From assembly GCA_958496175.1 (NCBI GenBank), contig OY292275.1:6944001-7008000 (forward strand): a stretch of DNA of 64,000 bases, read 5' to 3'. The notes under the pieces were generated by a model. It worked only from the letters and a program-made list of their open reading frames with translations. It was not told where the DNA came from and did not search any database. Positions 25,400 to 37,863 of the stretch are shown here, one piece after another; the stretch's first letter is position 1, and each line of letters opens with the position of its first letter. Position numbers and translations under genes: made by a program. Origin of the DNA: Sisyra terminalis. Its lineage: Eukaryota > Arthropoda > Insecta > Neuroptera > Sisyridae.

Positions 25400-26215
25400 A
25401 AATCAGTCACTGAAACCATAAGTTCATCTTGGTGTCCCTAATTTTATGAGTAGAAAAATATGAGAAACAAACATATGTAATTCCCCTGGGGATTTATCTC
25501 TGCAAAACATACATTCTAAATTAGTCTTTTCAAACTTCATATCCATCTTTTAAAGCTTAAACCTTCTTTCCAGGAAACTCAAAACATATTTTTTTGCTGT
25601 CAAAATTTTTTTATACATTCTTTTGATCTTTTAATTGCGTATCTTAAGATTTTAACTTCGGAGTTTAAGGAAAGGTGATTTGAAATGGAAAATTTAATAA
25701 TGAATTTTAAAAAGAATCAAATAGTTGAACAACTACTTGGGTAAGAAAAATGTAACTCCCCTGTGTTTTTGCTGTTTTTTTGGTTAAAAAACAATACCTT
25801 TATTCATTGTCTTACCAACAGAAAACAATGAGAAACAAATATATGTAATTCCCCTGGGTTTGTCTCTTCAAAACATACAATGTAAATTAGTCTTTTCAAA
25901 CTTCTTATCCATCTTTTAAAGCTTAAATCTTCTTTCCAGGAAACTCAAAACATATTTTTTTGCTGTTAAAATTTGTTTTTTACAATCTTTTGATTTTTTA
26001 ATTGCGAATCAGCTACGTTCTTAAGATTTTAACTTTGAATGGTTATAGTTCAAGGAAAGGTGATTTGAAATTGAAAATTTAATAATGAAGTTTAAAAAGA
26101 ATCAAATAGTTAAACAACAAAGAAAACTTTCTTCGTTTATCTAATTTTTTAAGTAGAAAAAGGTGGGTAGGAAAAATGTAATTCCCCTGTGTTGTTGTTG
26201 TTTGGTCAAAAAAAC
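25400..26215. repeat. Second locus with TGTAATTCCCCTG boxes, two tandem units
   Basis: Boxes start at 25476, 25751 (one mismatch, TGTAACTCCCCTG), 25844 and 26177. The two units, about 25440-25790 and 25810-26215, share ATGAGAAACAAA-ATATGTAATT, TCTTTTCAAACTTC-TATCCATC, CTTTCCAGGAAACTCAAAAC and GGAAAGGTGATTTGAAA. Each unit has a box near its start and another near its end. No coding. Confidence 0.88.
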
Positions 26216-27808
26216 AATACTCTTTTTAAATTGTTTTTTTAAAGGGTAAGTCAGGGTTTGTATGAAACTCATATTTTCAACTTTTTGTCTCAAACAATTT
26301 TCGGATTTTTCACAAAAAAAAAATCGATTTTTTAGCAGTATTTCATATTAATCATTAAAAGTCTATACCTTGTTTCTAAGAAACAAAACCCATTTTTTAT
26401 TGTTAAAAGTTATTGTTTGACTAAAAATGTGACCACAAATGATTCAGTAAGTGCCCCATTGTTCACCTTCTATTTGTCATCCCCTATTATGATTTAAATA
26501 TCTCATCATCCATCACAAAATTATTTCTTTGCTCTATAATATTTTAGGCCCAAAAATTTATTTTCATTGTGAAACTTTGAGGAACGGTAATTCGAAAAAT
26601 ATGCCTTTGGGGTGAAAAAAGTTTTAACAAATCTTTTAGAGAATTTAACAGGCAATAAAAAATGTCTTCTACAAAAAACCTCCAAAATTCTTCGTTTTCG
26701 AGATATCGTCCATAAAGTATAAGGATCTATAAACATGCTTTTAGCATGTAATTTGCACCAAAAAACGATTGGTTTTTCTTGTAAAAACAAAGGAAATGTC
26801 GTACATCTTTTATTTCTCGACGATGTATTGCATGATTTCGTACTACAAAAGGCAAATTATTTCCTTCGGCATATATGAAACATAACCTTAATCTTTCAAT
26901 CACAATCATGATTACAATTCGTAGAATTTTCAATATCCAGTTATTTCGCTACGACCTGACTGATCGAAGAACAGACAGACAGACAGACATACAAACACTT
27001 GTTCACAAATGAAATAATAAAATTCAATATCCGCCTTAGATTCCTCAAGACCTCAAGTCTTGGGCTTCTTCGTCTTCGTCTTCCAAGTCGTTGGTTTCCT
27101 CTTCAGCTAAACACGTCGATTGTATGTTGTTTCTTTGTCACCATCGGGTTTGCCGACGAGGATGGCGATGGATGCGGGCCAAGGCGAAGAAGAAACAAGC
27201 CATAGCACAGAGGTTTTTGTTGGTAACGGTACAAGAAATAAATGGGCACTAATACAAAGACGTACAAGCTGGCTCGATCTTCGAGTCTCTTTAGCATAAA
27301 TCCTAGATCATTTCGAATAGATCTTCGGGGCCCGTCTTCGAACGCTCTCGGCTCACAAGAGTTCAAGCTTCAATGTTCTTTTGTCTATTGGAACCATTAA
27401 AACGAACATATCTCTCCTTCGTTCTCTCATATTTTATTGTCGTAGACTTCTTCAAGTTCTTCTTGGACGATATTGAGACCGAGAGGACGGACTTGTGGAT
27501 AAGAGATCCAGATCGAGAGTGCGACATGTAACTACGATTATCGAGAACATACGTACACAAAGACAATCCACTTTAATCTGACGAGAAAAACGAGGAAAAA
27601 CGCCAAAGCAACAAAGACCACAAATGTCATCAACCGTACAAAATGTAATTTATTAATCTGTGAAAGAAGAGCAAAATTAATTGCTGCTTTTGAACTCAGA
27701 AAACAGGCGTTGAAAATAACGGATTTTTTTCACAAAGAATCAACTTTGAAACTTAAATTCGATCAAAGATTTCTTTTGAACAAACCAAAAAAAAAAAAAA
27801 AAAAAAAC
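26216..27808. other. Unique DNA, no gene recognised
   Basis: An (ACAG)n tract lies at about 26970-26989. Bases 27030-27560 are GC-richer, with overlapping frames of 67-87 codons on the minus strand but no domain that I can name. A poly-A run of about 20 precedes the next element. Confidence 0.5.
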
Positions 27809-27816
27809 TTACGCCC

Positions 27817-29220
27817 TAGGGTGGGTCAAAAAATCGATTATTTTTTTTTTTACAAGTGACACGGAAAAATGGGTTGCTAGACACCTTAAAAAAATTCTCA
27901 CCAAGTATGAGCTCTTAATTTTAATAGGAAGATCCTCCGCATCGCAGTTTTGTATTTTTTTCTCAGTCCAATAGAAAAAAATTCATACCTCATCATTTAT
28001 CGATTGTACAGAAAAATGTTCTGAAAGAATTTTTTAGGAAATTTAATGCTCTACAAAAAATGTATTCTATATTTTTTCCGTAAGCCTCACCATTTGAAAG
28101 ATATTAAAGATTTAAATTTGATTAATTTAAGACAAATTTCATTTTTGTTTATGAATTTTATACCTCGACAATAAATGACTCTTATACAATGCGCAATACA
28201 AATTTTTGTTGGAAATTAACTGCTCTATAAAAATGGTGTCTTATGTTTTGGCGATTAAATTAACCCTTCAAAAGATATTCATCATCAAACTTTCATGTGT
28301 ACGGATTTTAAAAGTTTTTGATGAGATATTCGAATAATTTCAATTTAATTTATAATTTTCATATAAATTTCATTTTTTGTCATTAATATAAGTAACATTA
28401 AAATAAGTAATATTAATATCATTAATATAAGAAAATTGAAATAAAAAACTTTTTTATAACTAATTGGACATTGTTTTCCTCTAATACTGAAATATATCAT
28501 AGTATATGTATAATGAAAACTTTACTTTTTTACGAATAAATATTTAACTAAGCGATAAATAATGTACAGTTTATTTTTTTTAAATGGAGACAAATATATT
28601 TAAGCATAAAAAAAACTTGAAAAATATTTTGAAGTTTCACTGTTAATAAAAACTAAAATTCGTGTAAATTTTCTAAAAAATTATAAATTAAATTGAAATT
28701 TTTCGAATATCTCATCAAAAACTTTTAAAACCCGTACACATGAAAGTTTGATGATGAATATCTTTTGAACGGTTAATTTAATCGCCAAAACATAAGAAAC
28801 CATTTTTATAGAGCAGTTAATTTCCAACAAAAATTTGTATTGCGCATTGTATAAGAGTCATTTATTGTCGAGTTATAAAATTCATAAATAAAAATTAAAT
28901 TTGTCTTAAAATAATCAAAATTAAATCCTTAATATCTTTCAAATGGTGAGGCTTACGAAAAAATATAAAATACCTTTTTTGTAGAGCATTAAATTTCCTA
29001 AAAAATTCTTTCAGAACATTTTTCTGTACAATCGATAAATGATGAGGTATGAATTTTTTTCTATTGGACTGAGAAAAAAATACAAAACTGCGATGCGGAG
29101 GATCTTCCTATTAAAATTAAGAGCTCATACTTGGTGAGAATTTTTTTAAGATGTCTAGTAACCCATTTTTCTGTGTCACTTGTAAAAAAAAAAAAATAAT
29201 CGATTTTTTGACCCATCCTA
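27817..29220. mobile_element. 1.4-kb foldback element with target-site duplication
   Basis: The ends are TAGGGTGGGTCAAAAAATCG and the inverse of TAGGATGGGTCAAAAAATCG. Long arms of about 540 bp run inward, to about 28358 on the left and from about 28675 on the right, around a loop of roughly 315 bp. The flanks are TTACGCCC (27809-27816) and GTACGCCC (29221-29228), an 8-bp duplication with one mismatch. The 5'-TAGGG end and 8-bp duplication fit hAT-type insertion. No coding was found, so it is non-autonomous. Confidence 0.9.
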
Positions 29221-29228
29221 GTACGCCC

Positions 29229-32200
29229 ATGGGATTTGATCCCACAACCTTTGTCTCAGATCAAAAATTTTACCTAAACTATTTAATGTTTAAATAAAAA
29301 GAGGGGGGATACTTAACCACGGTAGTAATCAGTCGCAGTAAACAGTTTAGAATTTGTTTTCCCAGCCAACTGAAATCCCTTCGGAAAAACCTTAAAACCC
29401 TCCAATTACCGCATTTCCTTCCCGTTTAGTCCTTCCAATATCGATTTGCTATTAGGCCACCTAGAAAACACCTCGACGCCCAAATTTCCAAAGGGATAAT
29501 TACGTCGGTTTCCAGATTTAACAATCGGTTTCCCGATTAAACTCAAACCGACCGAATTTATGCAAACTTTCCACCGAGAAATGTTAATTAATTTTCATTC
29601 ACAACCCAAAAAAAAATTCTTCCAACCTCCCCCCTTCACACTTCTTCCATGCAAAACGCTCCATTAAGCCTAATGAATAGAAAATAGGGAACCGAAAACA
29701 ATTCCGCACACAATTATTTAAAGGGAACAATAACAAACACAAAAAATGTCCCTAAAGGCCTAAAAAAATATGTACACAAAGCCAAACAAGAAAAAAAATG
29801 ACACCCAAAAACCACCCCCGAATCGCATCGTCATGAACCTAAAGAAGGGACCAACACACAAAAAAAGGGATTCCATTCAACAATCGAAACAATAGACAGC
29901 GACGGGAACAATTGAAACGAGTTTGACAAAACAGTGACGGAATTGGAGGGAAAATTCTCTGGGGTTCAAAAGAAAGTTTTTTTTTATTTTATTAAACGCC
30001 CACTTAAAAGATGCTTTAACAAAAAAAAAAAAAACAAATTAGCATCGATAAAAGCAACAAAGTTCAACTTAACTTAAACTAAAAAAGTTTATCTTACCCT
30101 CTTATCACATAAAAATAGTATATCAAGAAAATTTTGTCCAATTTAACTTAATAAAAATGAACATCAACTTCTCGCATAGCTAACTAGTTCTAAAACTTAG
30201 AGATTTCATTTCCTTTATGAGCTTTTTTTGTTTAAGTCATATATTTTCATTTTTGCATTAGAAAATTTTCATTTCCTAACTTCACATCCATTTTCTCGTA
30301 CTATACGGTGTTTAGTTTAAAGCGACCGACGCCAAAACGACAACGTTTTAATTTATTTTACGGTCAAAAACGGCTTTGCCATTCCCATAAAATTATATCA
30401 TTAACAAAACAAACGGCCAAAGTTAAGACCGTAAAATTCGCATTGAACTAAGCCAAGAAAATGGAAAATAGAACCGAACAAACAGGAAATTTGATATCAT
30501 ACTATAAAAGTAAAATAAAAATTGTTTAAATTATGCACAGACCAATACTATCGTGTTTATTAAAACATTTTTATAGTCGCTGGTACATTGAATCTTTGTG
30601 TTTTTAAACTTGAGTAATACAAGGACAAAAAAATTGTTTTCCAAATCAGTTCTATTGTATTTTTGTTATTATTTATCACATAAAACGTAATGCCTAAACT
30701 ACAGAAGATATAAACAGGAAATTTAGAATATATTTTCTTTAGAACAAAGAGATATTATTACTCAAGTTTGTATCCAAGTCTGGATATATTTCTTCCTTTT
30801 CTTAACAGGATGAAAATATACATAAAAAGGTGTTAAAAAATTAAATAAAACTTTTACGTGAAGTCATAAAATGGTTTTTGATATGAACCTCAAAGGTTTA
30901 AATTATTACAGGTAAAAATATTTAAATTTTAGTAATTAATTCTTAGAAGTTACATAGTACTTTTGTTTTTTGGAAAAATTCCTGCGTAATTATGCGCATT
31001 TTTTCCCTGTAGGAAATTTCTAATCCTTGAAAAGATTTCTTCTTAATTTGCAGATTAATTTGCAGTTATTTTTTACGACACTATCATAAGCATTGAATTG
31101 GTTACTGCAGATATTAGGTATCAAATTTTAAGTAGTCATACCAATTGAAGTGATTATATTGGCCTAATCCACCAATAGCATTATTAAAGTCTTTAGGTGT
31201 AGGGACCTGAATCTTAAATTAGAATACTCCTAGAATATTAATTATTTACTGTACTGTACCACTGAATGGCATAGATGTTTGGAATTTGAAAGATTAACAT
31301 TATGGAGGTTTTCGAAATGTGGATTTTTTTAATCGGATTGTGAAAATAACCAGATTTAAAAAAATTGAGGTTCATTCTTCGTCTTGGTCTTAATTAGGTG
31401 AAATAAAGACCCAAAAAATATAACCAACTTTAAGGCTATAGTGTGGAAACCCAACTAACGTCATCCTGGAAGTTCCACCAAAATAAAAAAATAAAACATT
31501 TACGGTTTGTCTTTTCGATGTTAAAAGAAAAGTATACCAAACCAGAAACTGTAAATAAAACGTTTAAAAATGTATCCAATTGACATTGAACTCAGAATAA
31601 AGTTCGAAAGCTTTAAGGTCATTTTTAAATTTCGTAAAGCTCGGATCTTTAGGTAATGAAAAACAGTGGCTACTAAACAATTAAATTTTCAGATCTATAA
31701 ACTGATTTAGTTCTAAAAATTATATTTGTAGTTTTGCATTAATATTTGGTGTAGCTACTTCTACGCCATAATTTGTGCAGTTCTCAAATTTCTTGAGAAA
31801 AATTTACTATGGTCTATAACTGGAACTATTTGTAAATTTTCAAAAATTTAAATTTGAAATTTTATACTTTGGGTAATAAATTGATGAAGCAAGCAAATAA
31901 CTCAATAATTATCAAAGTAAAAATTTGGAATTCATAACTTAGACTCCGGAAAATCTGCATATATTCGATTTCCAAATAACACAATTTTTGTACATAATTC
32001 AAAGCTTTATATTGTTATATCTTTTACAGATTTGGAGTTGGAGAAAATTCGTTACAGATAGAGAGCAGAAGAAGGAAATTTGCAGAAAATAGAGCAGAAG
32101 AAATGAAAAATTCCATTTTGTCAAGGTAGGCAATTTCCACTTACTTGTTGGTTAATATATAAAGTTAATTAGAGTAAGTTTATTAATTCTTTTTCACATG

Positions 32201-32489
32201 AAAACATATTTGGTAAAATTATGTAGGAGTATAGGAGAAATCCTATAAATTTTGTAAGGGAATTTGTTGATACTAAAATGTTAATTTATTGAGAACCTTA
32301 GATTAATTAGTGGTTTTAGAATACCGAATTTAATTTAAAATTTAAACACTTGATAAGTTTTCTATCAAGAAATTTTTAGGGGAAAAATTTTGATATTAAC
32401 TTCATTGATTAAATAAAACTTATATTAGAGTAATAAGCTCCAAAAAGCTCTCAGAATTACCAACGTAAGAGGGCAAATACTTGGATCAT
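29229..32489. other. AT-rich unique DNA, no gene seen
   Basis: No frame with a recognisable domain and no obvious repeat shared with the rest of the window. Confidence 0.5.
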
Positions 32490-33620
32490 TATCAATAAAC
32501 GGTCACCAAAATATTCTACACATCCTCAATGCAATTATTCGACTAAATTATTAAACTACTTTCTGGAAAAAAAGCAAAAATCATTCGCATTCCCAAAACC
32601 TGGAAAAAACTATCCAAAATTAACTCATACCGACTCATCAACCTCTACCAAATTTAAGCAAAATTTTTAAAAGCTGTTATTAAAATATTTTAAGGCTTTG
32701 AAGGCTCATTTCTCAACATACATATGATTTACTCAGATAAAATTAGAGTACAATTGAATAAGTCCACAGATTTGTAGATGAAATTAAAAATACTTTAGAA
32801 AATAAATCATTCTGTACGGGAATTTTCCTCGACGTTTCTCAAACTTTCGACATATCCAAACTTAATCATTTGTTTTACAAAATATATTCCTTATTATCAT
32901 TTAAATACCAAAAAAAAAATCAATCCTACTATATCACCAACAGAACTTTCCAAATTCCAGAACTAGTTCTTAGTGCTTAGCTCATTGTTATCCTTAATTT
33001 TCACAAGAAATTTTCCAACAAACGATCAAATTACAATCCCCACATTTGCAGAAGATACAGCTCAACTTTGCTTCAGCAAAGATCCTAAAATAAGAACAAG
33101 TAAATGTCCCAACTAAATTTTGTGAATAATGGAGAATCAAACCCAACAATAAAAAATAATCCAAGGTATATTTCCCTAAGAAAAATTATAGGTAAATTCA
33201 AGAATTAGTATCAACAACAAATTAATTCCACAAAGCAGCTCCGCCAAATATCTGCATTTTGACCAAAAACTAACCAGGGGTTAATACATTTCAGACAAAG
33301 AAAATGTATAAAAAATAACACTAACTCATTGGAAAAAGATCAATACTTTTAAAGGAAATAAAAATCATTATATACAAATCTATCATAAGACCCTTATCCG
33401 GAGTCCATCTTTGGGGCTTCGCTAAAAATTCAAAGTTGTAACTTATAAATCGATGCCAATCGAAAATTATTAGAGCCATAACTGGGCTTCTTAATACATA
33501 AGAAATTCTATAATACTTAGAGATATTGACACCAAAACAGTCAAAGAAGTTGCTTTGAAAATAAGTAGAATCTTCAAGAAAAAATTCCACTGACATCCGA
33601 ATTAATCAACCGGGAAACCG
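32490..33620 (+). pseudogene. Decayed non-LTR retrotransposon reverse transcriptase
   Basis: This is a heavily mutated reverse-transcriptase relic of a Jockey-type LINE. Conserved blocks are read in several frames: KINSYRLINLY at 32616-32648 (the SYRPISLL block), IFLDVSQTFD at 32820-32849 (the FLD-AFD palm motif), TFAEDTAQL at 33049-33075 (FADD with one Asp changed to Glu), SAKYL at about 33245, and IRPLSGVHLWG at about 33384-33416 (the thumb or post-RT block). After that, VKEVALKISRIFKKKF corresponds to the VKEEIQRFSKKF stretch of the element at 36120-37557. Stops and frameshifts separate the blocks, and the catalytic FADD is damaged, so it is inactive. The 5' part with the endonuclease is missing. 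Confidence 0.85.
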
Positions 33621-36119
33621 GGAAAATCTTAAAAGCCAAGCGTTTCACTAGACTCCAATGAAATGATCTGCTTAGCCTAATGGAGTAAATTCAAAACCAA
33701 TAGTCCAGACCAACCTTCCATATCCAATTCTTTACAAAGATATAAGGAAAAATAATTACTTTAGTTATTTTAGATCTAAGATTTGTGATAAATTTTGTTA
33801 GAAATATATTTGTATATGGTTTAAAAAGAATTTTAGAGTATTAAAATAAGCATTTAAAATACAAAATTTAACTAGGACTTTTGTTGCGGGAAGTTGCGGG
33901 TATTCATTTATATGTTAGTGATAAAATCAACTAATTTGTTGAATAAATAAAAGACGAAATTTTTGCCGTAAGATTCAAAATAGTTATAAAAAATATTTTC
34001 CAACATATAAAACTTTTAATTGTCGCTACTTTTAATTGCGAAAATGTTAATTTTCATGGCCAAAATAAACTTTTATACTTAAACTACCAAAAAGTGAGTG
34101 TTGTGCCATATAAATTCGAAAGTGCATAGCCCTTATGTGCATTTACTGTGGGTCCATAACTGCACCGTAAAATAATAATCTTTCGCAAATTATTGGCATC
34201 ATAAACTCTCTTCCTCTAGCCATGAAACTTTTCGTAACAATGTTTTCTCCAAAGTTTCACCTCCGCAATTTTTCTACTAGTTCTTAAAAATTTTCCTAAT
34301 TCAAACAATAAGTAAGAAGAAAAGAAAATTTTCATCATTGAAATCAAACTTTTCGCCGTTGGCCTCACATCTCACCCCCCACGGGCCATAAATTTCATGT
34401 CGTTGGATTTCCTAGGTCAGTGGTTTTCTCAAACTGAAATTAATTACCGATTTTCTTCAACCCCTATACGTGCTTTCATCCCCCCAGTGGCTTCAATGCC
34501 AAGACGCGAAGCCTTGTGTCTCGGCGAGTTTCACTTCGCCCTTTTCAACCTACTATTATCCTTGTTTATTTCCCGAAAAATAATAAATGGGCATAAGGTC
34601 ATAAATCTGGCAAAAATTATCGTCTATGTTCGATGATTTATTTTTTTTTATGACAGCAAAATAAAACCGTACTTCTTTCCCAATAATAAAAATCACTTTT
34701 TTTTCTATCGTTTTATGACATTTAAAAACCAAAGTGGCTCTAAACTTCTTCATAATCAAGTAAACCGAAATCAAAGAATTGAAATCATTGGACCTCTAGA
34801 ACTCTTTTTATTTAAAACTTTTCTTCCAGTTGTATAGTTCTAGTTTCCAAATCCATGTTGAGTAAAAGAATTTATTTTTCGTCTCAAGAAAATAAAGAAA
34901 AGATTCATTTTAAAAATAGGGCAAATTTTCCATTGCGAAAAGCCGATTTTTTCAATTTTTTTTAAATAACAATCTTTCTTTGTAGTTATTCCTAACTCCA
35001 GGCGTTGTATTCTCGGAGAATTTGTGTATCGCACAAATAGCTAAACGTGAAGAACCATAACAATAACAACACGACACGTTCCCGATTTATCCCGTCGTAT
35101 CCCCCATTCCCGGCTGCACGATTCGAAATGAAACGGATGTAACTGAGAGATAGATTCATTTCAAACCTCCCCCCGTAATCCATTCCGTTTCTGCGCCCGT
35201 GCACCCCATTTCCCTTTGTCGGAATGAATCCACGCCAGAATTGATATGTTACGAAACGAACTATTTACCGAAAAACCGGTTCAAATAGACGTATGGCCGG
35301 GAAAAAAAATCAATTCTTATCTTTAATTTTTCTCTGCGGTATATTTTGCAACAATCACTAACCAATCTTTGTTTTGGTTTTTGTGTCACGTTAATTTCCA
35401 TTTATGTGTGAATTTTCCTCTTCTGTTGTTTGCTCAGTTCATTTTTCTTTTTTTTCATTTGTTCAAGATAGCGCTTGGGACAATGGGGAAAATGGCGCAT
35501 GCGCCGAAACAAATGAGTCTCGAGAGTGAAAATTTGTTTTAAAACAAAAAAAAAAAATACGTATACATATCGCCGTATATGCCACATGTGACATTGACAC
35601 AGAAAAGGCATTTGCCTGTTCATAATACAAATCTATTTGTCCATTTAATTATATTATTACGACAAATATTACTTGAGTTTTTCTTTTTCTTATTCATAAT
35701 ATGTGACATACTTTTTTTTTGTTATGAAATATTTTACAAAGGATTCATGTTATGAATGTGTAATTGGAATTACTAAGCGTTTTTTTTTTTTGGATCGAAA
35801 TTGGTTTTGGATAACAATCGCTTTGTTTGAACCGCATTGGTTTTCCATCTTTGAAAAAATTGACTTTCGCTTATTGCATATTTCAATTGTTATCACCAAA
35901 TCGGTAAATTGGGTTTGGAGAAGTAATGAAATGTACTGTGGAAAATTCATTACAAAATTTGGTGGTTTTGGCTCAAAATTATTCATTGGAAATTCCCAAG
36001 ACAAGCTGGATGACCTTCTGGGGAAGGAAAACAATTGTGCAACAATTAAAAAGACAGAATTTTAGATATTTATTTAAAGTAAAAAAATCGAAGAATTTTG
36101 AGTTAATAATTTTCAAATC
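33621..36119. other. Unique DNA, no gene recognised
   Basis: It is AT-rich, with a GC-richer part at 34340-34560 and 35000-35250. Frames of 60-120 codons are present on both strands. The 120-codon plus-strand frame at 35703-36065 shows no reverse-transcriptase or endonuclease motif, so I do not count it as the LINE's 5' part. Confidence 0.5.
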
Positions 36120-37557
36120 ATGGAGGAAATCACAAACACACGGAATAATGTTGGAACAATCAAATATACGTCACCTAAAGAAGTGAACTCCGTTTTGCAA
36201 GCCTTAAAATCAGGTAAAGCCCCAGGTTATGATTCAATAACAGGGAAGATACTAAAAGAACTACCGAGAAAAGGAATTCCTTATCTATTCCACATTTTCA
36301 ATGTGTTAATAGAACAGTCCAGATCCCAGGGCAATGGAAGATAGCGTTGGTTATTATGATCCTAGAACCTGGAAAACCTCCCCAAGATGTTGGTTCATAC
36401 CGACCAATAAGTCTGCTTCCAATCTTAAGCAAAATATATGAAAAATTACTTCTTAAAAGAATACACCCAGTAATACAAGACAAAAAAATCCTACCAGATC
36501 ACCAATTTGGCTTTAGAAATGGTCACTCAACACTAGAGCAAATGCACAGAATCGTTGAAACTATTCGCTATGCCCAGAAAAGAAAATAATACTGTTCTGC
36601 GGCTTTTCTGGATGTGGCACAGGCATTTGCTAAGGTGTGGCATTCCGAACTGTTGTACAAAATCAAAAAACAAATTCCTGAGTATTTTAACATAATCTCG
36701 TCCTGCTTAGAAAACCGTATCTTTCAAGTCGAATACAAATCGGAAATAACGACTCCCAAAAAAATAACAACCGGGGTTCCCCAAGGTAGCGTACTGGGAC
36801 CTCTGTTGTATTCCCTTTACACATCCGATATGCCAAGTACAACAGATACATTAGTGGCAACATTTGCTGATGACACAGCCATCGTAACCGCAACAGATGA
36901 ACCCAATGAAGCTTCGTTAAAGCTCCAAAATAACCTGGACAAAGTAGACAAATGGGCAAAAAAGTGGAAAATAAAAATTAACAACGCAAAATCTACACAC
37001 ATAATGTTTACACTGCGCAGAAATATATGTCCACCGGTTGCAATGGAAGGCACAGAACTACCGCAAAAGAGCACGGTAAAATATCTCGGAATGCACTTAG
37101 ATCACAAAATTTACATGGGCTGTGCAAATCAAAAAAACTCGAGAACATTTAAATAAAAAAATACAAAAAAATTTAGTGGCTAATGGCATCTAATGCACCA
37201 TTATCAACAGAAAACAAATTTCTTCTGTACACGGTCATCCTCAAGCCCATATGGACATATGGGATACAGTTGTGGGGTACTGCATCCAACTCCGACATTG
37301 AGATCCTACAAAGATTCCAATCAAGGACCCTACGACAAATAATCGGTGCTCCATGGTATGCAAACAATAAAAAAATACATGAAGATACAGAAATGCCATC
37401 TGTAAAGGAGGAAATTCAAAGATTTAGTAAAAAATTCCTGACAAAACTAGAGGATAATTCCAACCATCTCGCAATAAACTTATTGGACAACATAAAGATA
37501 ATAAGAAGGTTACAAAAATGGAATGTAATAGATTTGCCTGATAGATTTTGTAACTAA
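36120..37557 (+). pseudogene. Jockey-like reverse transcriptase, broken
   Basis: This polymerase would copy the LINE RNA into DNA at a nicked target. Visible in order: LKSGKAPGYDSI (36208-36243), then SYRPISLLPILSKIYEKLL (36396 onward), DHQFGFRNGHST, FLDVAQAFAKVWH (36603 onward, with the second catalytic-site Asp of FD replaced by Ala), TGVPQGSVLGPLLYSLYT, FADDTAIVT (36861 onward, catalytic FADD intact), VKYLGMHLD, and the downstream LKPIWTYGIQLWGTA block (37240 onward). Breaks are a frameshift near 36340, a stop TAA at 36587-36589 within the finger-palm region, and frameshifts near 37110-37180. The blocks sit in three successive plus-strand frames, so the copy is dead but fairly young compared with 32490-33620. 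Confidence 0.92.
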
Positions 37558-37863
37558 ACAAATATTCCTATTAACTATCAGTTGCCAAAATATTATTTCT
37601 TATTATATAGCCTTATTTTTATATATTACTTATATATTAATGTTTCACATTACTTTTAGCATTGACAATTTTATTATAGACTATTATTATTATTCTTATT
37701 GCTACTGTTGATGGTTTTTATGATTGCTGTTATTACTTTAAGAATTACTATTATTGTTATTGTTGCTATTAATTGTTAAAAATCTTTGTACTTATACAGC
37801 ACTAATCTACTGGGACTAGTGCTTACATGTGATTGTCTATGGATTGAATGCACTTAAAAAAAA
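36120..37863 (+). mobile_element. 5'-truncated Jockey-type LINE
   Basis: It holds a reverse-transcriptase region (36120-37557) followed by about 300 bp of 3' untranslated sequence rich in TTATT, ending GGATTGAATGCACTT plus a 9-A tail at 37855-37863. The endonuclease and upstream ORF are missing, as is usual for 5'-truncated LINE insertions. The last 50 bp recur on the opposite strand at 43115-43167. I could not identify a target-site duplication. Confidence 0.88.

Noticed and set aside
27103..27366. 87-codon minus-strand frame in a GC-richer region
   Set aside because: No domain, and overlapping frames on both strands are equally long. It lacks splice sites that I trust.
29221..29250. GGGATTTGATCCCAC, resembling a tRNA T-arm
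   Set aside because: No acceptor stem, D-arm or anticodon arm can be paired around it. It is just the flank of the foldback element.
35703..36065. 120-codon plus-strand frame just upstream of the LINE
   Set aside because: It has no endonuclease or reverse-transcriptase motif and its Phe-rich composition is typical of random AT-rich DNA.
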